Shown here in pieces: positions 54,687-62,449 of a stretch of DNA of 64,000 bases. The DNA lies in assembly GCA_045132055.1 (NCBI GenBank), contig JBGURP010000014.1, forward strand, positions 62,001-126,000. The letters run 5' to 3'. The position numbers were made by a program, and so were the translations under genes. Origin of the DNA: F23-D06 sp045132055. Its GTDB lineage: Bacteria > Bacteroidota > Bacteroidia > Bacteroidales > WCHB1-69. Below the pieces are notes generated by a model. It was not told the DNA's origin. It made no database searches and saw only the letters and a list, made by a program, of their open reading frames with translations. Each line of letters begins with the position of its first letter. Position 1 is the first letter of the stretch.

Positions 54687-57596
54687 TTAGTATCCGAAAA
54701 TCTCCTCCAAAGAGAGTGTGGTAATCTTGCCGTATTTCTCCAGGGCTTTCATATCGACGTCGTTCTTGTTGCCCAGCACCACGACAACGTGCTTTTGACC
54801 TTTGATGTATGTTTTGTTGAAGTTGATCACATCGTTCAAGGTCATATTCTTGATGGCATTGTAGTTGGCTTTGGCAGGAGATTCTTTCAAGCCAGCCTCT
54901 TCGCAGGTCAGATAGGAGTTGATGACCGACATCTTGCGCACGCGGGTGGTGCGATACTCGGAAATCAGGGAGGTTTTAGCCAAGTCGAAGTTGAGTTCGG
55001 AAATAGGCATGTTATCCAACAGGTCGGTGAAAGCAGCCAAAGCTTCAGGCAGCTTGTCGTTTTGTGTGCCGATGTGGGTCAAGTTGTAGTCGTAACGGCC
55101 TTTTTCGCTCGGCTCCACAAAATAGGCGGCAGCGGTATAGGCCAAAGAGCGTTTCTCACGAATTTCCTGGAATACGATAGAGTTCATGCTGCCTCCGAAA
55201 TATTCGTTGTACATCTTCACTTGCGGGGTCATGGCCGGGTTGTAAGGCACAGAGGTGTTCAACTGACGGCACAACGACTGCTTGGCATCATAATGAGCGA
55301 AATAGACCTTGTTCTCCTTGGTGGGCAAGCGGTCGTAGTCAGGATTCATCTTGACGGGTTTCTTGGCAGGATGCACGCTGTGTTTTTCAGCGACCACCTT
55401 CTGCAAGTCATTGAGTGTCAAGTCACCGTAATAGAGAATGCGCTGCGGCTGTGAAGTCATCGTCTTGATTTGGTTAATGACATTCTGCGCCTTGATTTTC
55501 TTGAGGTCATCGTTGTTAACGAAGTACTTGCGCACATTGTCCTTGCCGTATGATGCATAGCTCAGCATCTTTTGGAAAATATTGTTTTGGCGTGTCTTGG
55601 CATCCTCGCGGCTTTGCAAAATGTCAGCAATGGAGTTTTGTACAGATTCTTCAGAAATCTTGGGGTGGTTCAAGATGTCCTCCACAATGGCCATGGCTTT
55701 CTCCATGTTCTCGCTCAGACCGCTGATGCTCACGCGGGCGTACTTGTCGCCGAAACTGATGTTGTAGTCGCAGGCCAGGTCGTACATCTCGCGGTTGATC
55801 TGGCTGAGGGTGCGGTTTTCGCTCTCCAACTGGTCCAAAAACTCATTGGTGATTCTGGAGTATTTGTCATACAAGGTACCATAATTATAGCGGTAAACCA
55901 TCTGGAAACGGCCGTTTTCAGTGTTTTGTACATACAGAATTTCGTTACCGTTGGCTTTGCCTTTCTTCATATCCTTGTTGAAATCCACGAAAACGGGCTC
56001 AATGGGGCTAACTTTTATGTTTTTGATTTCCTTCATGAAATCGCTTTCCACATCGCGGTTGATGACCACGGGCGTAATTTCGGGTTTATCAACCTTCTGC
56101 ACATTGCGTTGCTCGCCCTGGCGCTTATAGACGACCACATAATTGTTGTTTTTGAAGGTGCGGTTGGCGAAGTCGATAACATCCTCTTTGGTCACGAGGC
56201 TCATGTTCTCGGTCTCGTTGAGCACGTCCTGCCAACTTTGGTGTGCGATGTAGGCAAAAGCCATCTTCATGCCGCGGTTGGTGTTGCTTTCCAGCGAGGT
56301 CATGTCGCGGAGTTTGCGATTGTTGATAGCGGCGGTGAGCAAATCCTCGTCCCAGTTACCGGATTTCAGAATCTCAATTTGCTGGAGCAGGAGGTCCTTG
56401 AGCTGCTCCAAGGTTTGACCCTGTTTAGGTTTGCCCGACAGGCGGAAATAGGCGTAATCGTTAAGGTCGTTCACGCCAGAGGCAGCATATTGTGCCAGCT
56501 GTTTTTGGTTGATATTCTCGTCGATGATACCGCAGGAGCCGTTCATCAGCACGGCATCAGCCATCTCGGCCAAAAGCACGTCGCGGGAGCCGGTGCCGGC
56601 ATCAATGCGGAAGCCGATCTGCACATTCTCCGGCTCCAAACCATACACATCCACCACTTTCACTTCGCGGATCGGTTTCTCCTTTACGTAGGTAAAATCG
56701 GGAATATAATGCGGTTGGAGTTTTCCAAAGTATTTGTCAATCAAACGGATTGCCTCATCCGGGTCAAAGTCGCCCGACATGGCAATACAATAGTTGTTAG
56801 GTACATAATAGGTTTTGTAGTGCTTGTTGATGTTCGTCAGAGAAGGATTCTTCAAGTGCTCAACCGTTCCGATGGTGGTCTGTGTGCCGTAAGGATGGTG
56901 CGGAAACAGAGCTTCATTCATCTTTTCGCGGGCGGTACGACTGTCGTTGGCCATATTCATGTTCTTCTCCTCATAAACGGTTTCCAATTCTGTATGGAAA
57001 AGACGGAAGACAGCATTGGAGAAACGATCGGATTCGATTTTCAACCATCTATCCAATTCATTGCTGGGTATATCTTCTTGATATACAGTCATATCGTTGG
57101 AGGTAAAAGCATTGGTGCCTTGCGCGCCGATCACAGACATCAGCTTGTCGTACTCGTTTGGAATGGCGTATTTGGAAGCCTCGTAGGAAACAGAGTCAAT
57201 TTGATGATAGATGGCCTTGCGCTGCGCGGGGTCGGTGGTGTGGTTATAGACTTCGTATAGAGCCTCTATTTTCTTGAGTTGCTCCTGTTCCTTGGCCCAG
57301 TCGAGGGTGCCGAAGTGAGAGGTGCCTTTGAACATCAGGTGTTCGAGGTAGTGTGAAAGGCCCGTGGATTCGGCAGGGTCGTTCTTGCTGCCCACGCGCA
57401 CGGCAATGTAGGTCTGGATGCGCGGCACATCCTTGTTGACGGACAGGAACACCTGCAAACCGTTGTCGAGCGTGTAGTGAATCACGTTCATCGGGTCGTT
57501 CTGATACGTCTCCTTTTTGTAATTTTGAGCATCAACACTGACGGCGAGGAAACAGAATACCGCTGTCAGAAAGCCCACAAATAATTTTTTACTCAT
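54687..57596 (-). CDS. M16-family zinc metallopeptidase, tandem-domain
   Basis: 969 aa with a signal peptide (ends 'VSVDAQN'). The N-terminal M16 domain has the inverted zinc motif HxxEH in 'HYLEHLMFKGTSHFG' and the third ligand Glu in 'ELETVYEEKNM'. Three further M16-type domains follow; the third shows 'SLAYTAAAYFVEP' but lacks HxxEH and serves substrate binding. Pitrilysin/insulinase-like, periplasmic, degrading peptides. Promoter at 57628-57635 is face-to-face with that of the Cys-rich lipoprotein. Confidence 0.94.
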   Translation of the reverse strand: MSKKLFVGFLTAVFCFLAVSVDAQNYKKETYQNDPMNVIHYTLDNGLQVFLSVNKDVPRIQTYIAVRVGSKNDPAESTGLSHYLEHLMFKGTSHFGTLDWAKEQEQLKKIEALYEVYNHTTDPAQRKAIYHQIDSVSYEASKYAIPNEYDKLMSVIGAQGTNAFTSNDMTVYQEDIPSNELDRWLKIESDRFSNAVFRLFHTELETVYEEKNMNMANDSRTAREKMNEALFPHHPYGTQTTIGTVEHLKNPSLTNINKHYKTYYVPNNYCIAMSGDFDPDEAIRLIDKYFGKLQPHYIPDFTYVKEKPIREVKVVDVYGLEPENVQIGFRIDAGTGSRDVLLAEMADAVLMNGSCGIIDENINQKQLAQYAASGVNDLNDYAYFRLSGKPKQGQTLEQLKDLLLQQIEILKSGNWDEDLLTAAINNRKLRDMTSLESNTNRGMKMAFAYIAHQSWQDVLNETENMSLVTKEDVIDFANRTFKNNNYVVVYKRQGEQRNVQKVDKPEITPVVINRDVESDFMKEIKNIKVSPIEPVFVDFNKDMKKGKANGNEILYVQNTENGRFQMVYRYNYGTLYDKYSRITNEFLDQLESENRTLSQINREMYDLACDYNISFGDKYARVSISGLSENMEKAMAIVEDILNHPKISEESVQNSIADILQSREDAKTRQNNIFQKMLSYASYGKDNVRKYFVNNDDLKKIKAQNVINQIKTMTSQPQRILYYGDLTLNDLQKVVAEKHSVHPAKKPVKMNPDYDRLPTKENKVYFAHYDAKQSLCRQLNTSVPYNPAMTPQVKMYNEYFGGSMNSIVFQEIREKRSLAYTAAAYFVEPSEKGRYDYNLTHIGTQNDKLPEALAAFTDLLDNMPISELNFDLAKTSLISEYRTTRVRKMSVINSYLTCEEAGLKESPAKANYNAIKNMTLNDVINFNKTYIKGQKHVVVVLGNKNDVDMKALEKYGKITTLSLEEIFGY

Positions 57597-57626
57597 GTTT
57601 TTAATGTTAAAAGAAATTTCAAGGCG

Positions 57627-57658
57627 GCAAAAGTAAAGAAAAATAATTTTACTTTTGC
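57627..57658. promoter_or_regulatory. Symmetric divergent promoter: M16 peptidase (-) and Cys-rich lipoprotein (+)
   Basis: gcaaaagtaaa at the left and tttacttttgc at the right form an 11-bp perfect inverted repeat with a 10-bp spacer. Each arm contains a -7 box: TACTTTTG on minus (57628-57635) and on plus (57650-57657). Each -7 box lies where the other promoter's -33 region should be. Confidence 0.75.
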
Positions 57659-57698
57659 TGCGTTAACATCTTCAAGAAAAAATCTAAAACTAAAAAAA

Positions 57699-58217
57699 AT
57701 GAAGAAACTGTTTATTTTGATGGCAGCCACGTGCTGTCTGGCGTTCACCGCCTGCAATAACAACAAACCTGCTGAGCAGCCTGCTGAAAACACGGAAATG
57801 CAAGCCGAAGACCATCCTTGCTGCAAGGACATGACTCCGGAGCAGAAAGCCGAGATGGAAGCCCACAAAAAAGCCTGCGAAGACTGGAAAAACTGGGAAA
57901 ACATCACCGAGGAGCGCAGAGTAGAACTGCTCAACCAGCGCAAAGCCGACTACGACAAGATGCAGGAAATGAAAAAGGCTCAGGAAGAAAAGAAAGCCAA
58001 ATTCGAGGCTGCCATGAACAACTGGGACAAACTCACCATTGCTGAAAAGAAAGCCGCTTTCGACGAGATGGGTTGCTGTGGTGGTTGCAAGAAGGGTGAA
58101 GGTCCTGGCTGCTGCAAAGGCGGCGACAAGCCGGGTTGCTGCAAAGGTGGTCCTCATCATGGTCCCAAAGGTCCCTGCCCGAAAGACCACAAATGTCCTG
58201 GCGAACCTAAACACTAA
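57699..58217 (+). CDS. Cys-rich lipoprotein, possible metal binder
   Basis: 172 aa. Signal peptide and lipobox 'FTACNN'. Residues 40-120 are a charged helix/coiled coil rich in Lys and Glu ('QEEKKAKFEAAMNNWDK'). The C-terminal ~45 residues are a low-complexity Gly/Pro/Lys tail with CC doublets ('GCCGGCKKGEGPGCCKGG', 'DKPGCCKGGPHHGP', 'CPKDHKCPG'), nine Cys and several His; a further CC lies at 'DHPCCKD'. I know no family. Thiolate metal binding is the simplest idea. Divergent from the M16 zinc peptidase with a shared promoter. Confidence 0.85.
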   Translation: MKKLFILMAATCCLAFTACNNNKPAEQPAENTEMQAEDHPCCKDMTPEQKAEMEAHKKACEDWKNWENITEERRVELLNQRKADYDKMQEMKKAQEEKKAKFEAAMNNWDKLTIAEKKAAFDEMGCCGGCKKGEGPGCCKGGDKPGCCKGGPHHGPKGPCPKDHKCPGEPKH

Positions 58218-58240
58218 AACTGAAACAGATTCGCCGAATC

Positions 58241-58281
58241 TAGAAAAAGCGCACCGGTGCTATTGCACTGATGCGCTTTTT
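58241..58281. terminator. Terminator between the Cys-rich lipoprotein and the purF-like gene
   Basis: gaaaaagcgca ... tgcgctttttc stem with an inner gtgc/gcac pairing; A-run on the left and T-run on the right, so it can work in both directions. Confidence 0.8.
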
Positions 58282-58333
58282 CATTTGGCAACTTTATCTA
58301 AACCGATAAGGTTGAGGAGATAGCACTCTACGA

Positions 58334-59740
58334 TTACTCGCCGTATGAAGAGCCATCAAAACAGTGTGTGCAGATGCGCTCCTTCGGCAGGCCAATGGCA
58401 TTGGCAATCGTTGACAGTTTGTTGAACTTCAAGGTGTCCACACCCAGATGCTTGCGGATCAGCTCCACCATGTTGGCATATTGTTTGGTAGAGTCATCGC
58501 AGTAAAGGTGCAGGTTTTGGGTGCTGTTGCCTTCCAGCTCTTCGATCACACGACGTGTAATCAGTTCCAATTCCGTTTTGGAGGCAGAGAAGTTGAGGAA
58601 CGGACAGCCGAAAGTCAGCGGTGGGCAGCTGATACGGATATGGACTTCTTTTGCGCCGTACCCATAGAGTTTTTTCACGTTGTCGCGGAGTTGCGTGCCA
58701 CGCACGATGGAGTCGTCGCAGAAAACGATGCGCTGGCCTTTCAATATCTTCGTGTTTGGCAACAGTTTCATGCGGGCCACATGTTCGCGTGTCTCCTGGT
58801 TTACGGGCATGAAACTTCTGGACCACGTGGGCGTGTATTTGATGATACCACGTTTGTAGGGAATCTGCTTGCCCATGGCATAACCCAAAGCCATGCCGAT
58901 GCCGGAGTCGGGGATGGCAGACACCATATCCACATCCACATCGTCGGTGCGGCCCATCTCGTAACCGTACATATAGCGGGTGTTCTCCACGTTCACACCT
59001 TCGTACTCGGAAGAAGGATAGCCGTAGTAAATCCACAGGAACGAGCAAATCTGCATCTTGGGATTGGGCGCCAGCAGCTGTTGCACACCCTCTGTGGTTA
59101 CTTTGACAACTTCGCCTGGGCCCACAAACTGCTCGATGGAATAGTCGAGGTTAGCGAAACTGTGGCAATCGAAAGCGAGCGCGTAGCTGTCTTCCTTTTT
59201 ACCGACGACAATCGGGGTACGTCCGTAGTAGTCGCGGGCAGCGATGATGCCGTCGTCGGTCAGAATCAGCATAGAGCAGGAACCTTTTACTTTGCGATAT
59301 ACATTCTGGATGCCATCCACAAAGTCCTTGCCCTGCGTAATCATCAAAGCGATAAGCTCGGTGGGGTTGGTGCTGCCGGAGCTCAACTCCGTGAATTGCT
59401 GGTTCTTATCCAGACAATCCTTCTCCAATTCGGCCATGTTGTTGATTTTGGCAACAGTGACAATGGCGAAGCGACCCAAATGCGAGTTGACCACGATAGG
59501 CTGTGCATCCGTATCGCTGATTACACCAATACCCGAATTCCCCACAAATTTATAGAGGTCATCACCGAACTTGGTGCGAAAATAGGAGTTTTCAATATTG
59601 TGGATTGACCTGTGAAACACGCCATTTTCGATGGTAACCATACCTCCGCGCTTCGTGCCGAGATGGGAATGGTAGTCAATGCCGTAAAATAAATCAGGAT
59701 TGCAGGGTCCGTTGGAGACCACGCCGAAAAAACCACCCAT
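58334..59740 (-). CDS. Amidophosphoribosyltransferase-like (PurF) protein lacking the N-terminal Cys
   Basis: 468 aa. C-terminal PRTase domain with the PRPP loop 'IVFCDDSIVRGTQLRDNV' and iron-sulfur Cys positions as in the Bacillus type ('ICSFLWIYYG', 'ISCPPLTFGCPF', 'ICTHCFDG'). The N-terminal domain has the GATase II fold ('MGGFFGVVSN', 'HSHLGTKRGG', 'SNPTELIALM') but Cys2, the glutamine-hydrolysing nucleophile, is Gly, and the usual HRGQ motif is changed. Such 'MGGFFG' proteins recur in Bacteroidales and Clostridia. Either it uses ammonia or it has another role. Promoter at 59797-59804. Confidence 0.85.
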   Translation of the reverse strand: MGGFFGVVSNGPCNPDLFYGIDYHSHLGTKRGGMVTIENGVFHRSIHNIENSYFRTKFGDDLYKFVGNSGIGVISDTDAQPIVVNSHLGRFAIVTVAKINNMAELEKDCLDKNQQFTELSSGSTNPTELIALMITQGKDFVDGIQNVYRKVKGSCSMLILTDDGIIAARDYYGRTPIVVGKKEDSYALAFDCHSFANLDYSIEQFVGPGEVVKVTTEGVQQLLAPNPKMQICSFLWIYYGYPSSEYEGVNVENTRYMYGYEMGRTDDVDVDMVSAIPDSGIGMALGYAMGKQIPYKRGIIKYTPTWSRSFMPVNQETREHVARMKLLPNTKILKGQRIVFCDDSIVRGTQLRDNVKKLYGYGAKEVHIRISCPPLTFGCPFLNFSASKTELELITRRVIEELEGNSTQNLHLYCDDSTKQYANMVELIRKHLGVDTLKFNKLSTIANAIGLPKERICTHCFDGSSYGE

Positions 59741-59796
59741 AATAATTTGAATTTTAAATAGTTAAGTGAAATAAAATCCGTACTTTTTTCAAGCCG

Positions 59797-59804
59797 CAAA
59801 AATA
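59797..59804 (-). promoter_or_regulatory. -7 box for the purF-like gene
   Basis: Minus-strand TATTTTTG, 57 bp upstream of the ATG; divergent from the CBS gene. Confidence 0.55.
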
Positions 59805-59897
59805 ATTTTTTACATTTTTTTTGAGAATGTTTTTTCCGACAAGTTATCAAATTTTATGAACAATGGAAGATGAGTTCAACAAGAAGTTGATTTTTTG

Positions 59898-59905
59898 TAC
59901 TTTTG
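59898..59905 (+). promoter_or_regulatory. -7 box for the CBS-domain gene
   Basis: TACTTTTG. A TTG at 59895 overlaps this box; the true start is the ATG at 59925. Confidence 0.65.
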
Positions 59906-59924
59906 TGGCAGAATATTTTCGATT

Positions 59925-60617
59925 ATGATGGAAAATAAAGCCCAACAGTTTTTGGAACGCTACCGCGAAATTGAAGAATGGGTACTCAACAACCTGAATG
60001 TGGCGGAGATGAAGGATCTGGAGCAGATGCCGCAATACAAGAGCCTCCGGAGCAGCCTCTCATTTTGCAGGATCCTGCGGAATTTGCTTTCCCACTACGA
60101 TTGGTCAAAAGCCGGCAACGATATGATCGTGGTTACAGACCAGGCATTGCGGCAGGTGAACAATCTCTACTACTCTCTTAATCCAGTCACTCTGATGCGG
60201 ATTGCCATCCGGGCGGGACAAATCTTTGCCCCAGCATCCTCCGACTCAGTTCTCAATGCTATAAAAGTCATGCACCGCAACGACTATTCTTACATTCCAA
60301 TAGTGGACAATCATCGGATTGTTGGTGTGTTCAGCATCAAAACCTTGTTGCAGATTGCAGCTGAAGACAAAATTCAGGACATCACCGAAAATCTAACTTT
60401 TCAGGATATTCTGGATTATATCCGAATTTCGGAAAATCCTGAAAATCAATATGGTTTTATTGATACAAACACTTCTGTGGAAGACGCGGCTGAAATGTTT
60501 CAGCGTTCTAAAAGGCGCAAGAAAAAGCTCGATGTTCTGTTCATCACAGACAATGGCAGGGCTGACGGCGTGCTGCAGGGTATGCTCACACCCACCGACC
60601 TGATCGGGGCAAACTGA
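59925..60617 (+). CDS. CBS-domain-pair protein
   Basis: 230 aa from ATG 59925 (a second ATG at 59928 is equally good). The N-terminal ~105 residues are helical and unassigned ('LERYREIEEWVLNNLNVAEM', 'LRQVNNLYYSLNPVTLMRIA'). The rest is a Bateman module: CBS1 'VLNAIKVMHRNDYSYIPIV' and 'IVGVFSIKTLLQI', CBS2 'SVEDAAEMFQRSKRRKKKLD' and 'LQGMLTPTDLIG'. Such modules bind adenosine nucleotides, but no effector enzyme is fused. Cytosolic, stand-alone. Target unknown. Confidence 0.85.
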   Translation: MMENKAQQFLERYREIEEWVLNNLNVAEMKDLEQMPQYKSLRSSLSFCRILRNLLSHYDWSKAGNDMIVVTDQALRQVNNLYYSLNPVTLMRIAIRAGQIFAPASSDSVLNAIKVMHRNDYSYIPIVDNHRIVGVFSIKTLLQIAAEDKIQDITENLTFQDILDYIRISENPENQYGFIDTNTSVEDAAEMFQRSKRRKKKLDVLFITDNGRADGVLQGMLTPTDLIGAN

Positions 60618-60699
60618 ACACTCTTTGTTCAAAAACTGTAATGTATTCAGGGTGATTAAGCATTAACTTTTTTTAGTAAATGTAATACCAAAAAAATCA

Positions 60700-60707
60700 T
60701 ACTTTTG
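60700..60707 (+). promoter_or_regulatory. -7 box for the small lipoprotein
   Basis: TACTTTTG, 41 bp before the ATG at 60748. Confidence 0.65.
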
Positions 60708-60747
60708 CCGCCCAATAAACACAATTAACCTCAAATTTTTAAAAGCA

Positions 60748-60966
60748 ATGAAAAAAGTATTATGCATCTGTGCAGTTGGTTTACTGCTTGGTTTCTTCAC
60801 CACGTCTTGCAACAAACAATGTCAATGTAAGACCTATGTGAATGGTGCTCTTTCTTCTACGGGAGAAGCTTTTGAAGTTGAATCTGGTAAGAAATGTTCG
60901 GATTACAACAGCTCCGTAACACTTCTGGGCATCACCACTGAGGTGAAATGCAAAACCACTTTCTAA
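60748..60966 (+). CDS. Small lipoprotein
   Basis: 72 aa; signal peptide with lipobox 'TTSC' gives a mature chain of ~52 residues. Mature part: 'CNKQCQCKTYVNGALSSTGE', then 'KKCSDYNSSV' and 'EVKCKTTF', with five Cys counting the lipidated one. I do not know the family. It has its own promoter and terminator and is a complete single-gene unit, so it is likely expressed. Confidence 0.75.
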   Translation: MKKVLCICAVGLLLGFFTTSCNKQCQCKTYVNGALSSTGEAFEVESGKKCSDYNSSVTLLGITTEVKCKTTF

Positions 60967-60987
60967 TCATTTATTGAAAGTTAAAGA

Positions 60988-61014
60988 AAAGCCCCTCCAT
61001 CAGGGGCTTTTTTT
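60988..61014 (+). terminator. Terminator after the small lipoprotein
   Basis: agcccct-ccatc-aggggct stem followed by T7. The T-run leads directly into the rimO -7 box. Confidence 0.88.
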
Positions 61015-61015
61015 G

Positions 61016-61023
61016 TACCTTTG
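61016..61023 (+). promoter_or_regulatory. -7 box for rimO
   Basis: TACCTTTG, one base after the upstream terminator's T-run and 20 bp before the rimO ATG. Confidence 0.65.
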
Positions 61024-61043
61024 CCGCTCAAATTAGGATAAAT

Positions 61044-62318
61044 ATGACCATCAACATCATCACTTTAGGATGTTCCAAAAACATCGTGGACTCCGAAATT
61101 ATCGCTGCGCGGCTGCAGAAAGCGGGACACCGTGTTTTCTTTGAAGGCAACATGAAAACCGATCTGGTTATCGTCAACACCTGCAGTTTCATCGGCGACG
61201 CGCGCGAAGAGTCCGTGAACGAGATTCTGGCACAGATAGAACGCAAGATGCGCCGACAAGTAAAGAAAATATATGTAGTAGGCTGCCTAGCCCAACGAAA
61301 CAAGCAAGAATTGGTGGCCGAACTGCCCGAAGTGGACGGTTTTTACACCTTTGACGAGCTGAAAAAACTCACCGAATCGGCCGATTTCGACCTGCTGGGC
61401 ACCAGCGAGCGACTGCTTTCCACCCCGGTGCACTACGCATACCTCAAGATTTCGGAGGGATGTGACCACCAGTGCTCCTACTGCGCCATCCCATTGATTC
61501 GCGGCAAGCAGATTTCGAAGCCCATCCCGTTGTTGGAGGAAGAAGCGCAAAAACTGGCCGATCAAGGTGTGAAAGAGTTGATGCTCATCGCGCAGGACCT
61601 TACCTACTACGGCATCGACCTCACCGGCAAGCGCGAGCTCGCCAACCTGATGGAGGCACTGGCGCAGGTGAAGGGGCTGAAATGGATACGCTTGCACTAC
61701 GCATACCCCATCAACTTCCCATACGAGATTCTGGATGTGATGAACGCCTACCCGCAATATTGCCGTTATCTGGACATTCCGTTCCAGCATGTAAGCGACG
61801 ACATCCTGAAGAGCATGCGCCGCGGCGGCACCGCACAATACATTTACGACCTCATCGCGCGCATACGGGAGACCGTGCCGGGCATCGCGCTGCGCACCAC
61901 GCTCATCTCAGGATATCCTACGGAAACCAACGAGCAACACAAAGAGTTAGTAGAATTCGTACGCAAAAACCGCTTTGAGCGGCTCGGCGTATTTGCATAC
62001 TCGCAGGAGGAAGATACGCCTGCCTACGAACTGGGCGACCCCGTGCGCCGCAACATCAAGACCCGCCGCGTGAACGAAATCATGCAACTGCAGGAGGGCA
62101 TTTCCCGCGAACTTAACGAGGCCAAAGTGGGCCAAACTCTTAAAGTCATCATCGACGGAGAAGAGCAAGACTTCTATGTGGGCCGCACCGAGTTCGACTC
62201 ACCTGATGTCGATAACAGCGTCCTGATCCGCAAAACCAAAGCCCTCCGTATCGGCGAATTCTATGATGTTAAAATCACGGAGGCCGCAGAATATGATTTG
62301 TATGGGGAAACGGTCTGA
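61044..62318 (+). CDS. rimO: Ribosomal protein S12 methylthiotransferase
   Basis: 424 aa. MTTase N-terminal domain with three cluster Cys ('TLGCSKNIVDSE', 'VNTCSFIGDAREES', 'VVGCLAQR'), radical SAM core 'SEGCDHQCSYCAIPLIRGKQ' (CxxxCxxC), and a C-terminal TRAM domain ('VGQTLKVIIDGEE', 'VGRTEFDSPDVDN'). 'CSKNxVDSE' and 'DSPDVDN' favour RimO over MiaB. It adds a methylthio group to an Asp of S12. Confidence 0.96.
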   Translation: MTINIITLGCSKNIVDSEIIAARLQKAGHRVFFEGNMKTDLVIVNTCSFIGDAREESVNEILAQIERKMRRQVKKIYVVGCLAQRNKQELVAELPEVDGFYTFDELKKLTESADFDLLGTSERLLSTPVHYAYLKISEGCDHQCSYCAIPLIRGKQISKPIPLLEEEAQKLADQGVKELMLIAQDLTYYGIDLTGKRELANLMEALAQVKGLKWIRLHYAYPINFPYEILDVMNAYPQYCRYLDIPFQHVSDDILKSMRRGGTAQYIYDLIARIRETVPGIALRTTLISGYPTETNEQHKELVEFVRKNRFERLGVFAYSQEEDTPAYELGDPVRRNIKTRRVNEIMQLQEGISRELNEAKVGQTLKVIIDGEEQDFYVGRTEFDSPDVDNSVLIRKTKALRIGEFYDVKITEAAEYDLYGETV

Positions 62319-62449
62319 CGACCGAATTCAGAATTCAAAATTCAGATTACTTTGAACTTTGAATTTTGATTTTTGAATTCACCTCCCATTTACCCCCTTC
62401 ACCATTCACCGTTCACCTCCTTCACCCCATTTACCCCATTCACCCAAAT
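62319..62449. repeat. Low-complexity gap between rimO and the ABC exporter
   Basis: GAATTC-type run (62325-62380: aattcagaattcaaaattca and near-inverse gaattttgatttttgaattc), then a TTCACCCC/TTACCCC run (62385-62447), the complement of the GGTGAA runs elsewhere. No promoter box is evident. Confidence 0.65.

Noticed and set aside
55572..57260. 562-codon open frame antisense to the M16 peptidase
   Set aside because: Same cause: no start context, no homology pattern, and the sense strand encodes an intact HxxEH peptidase.
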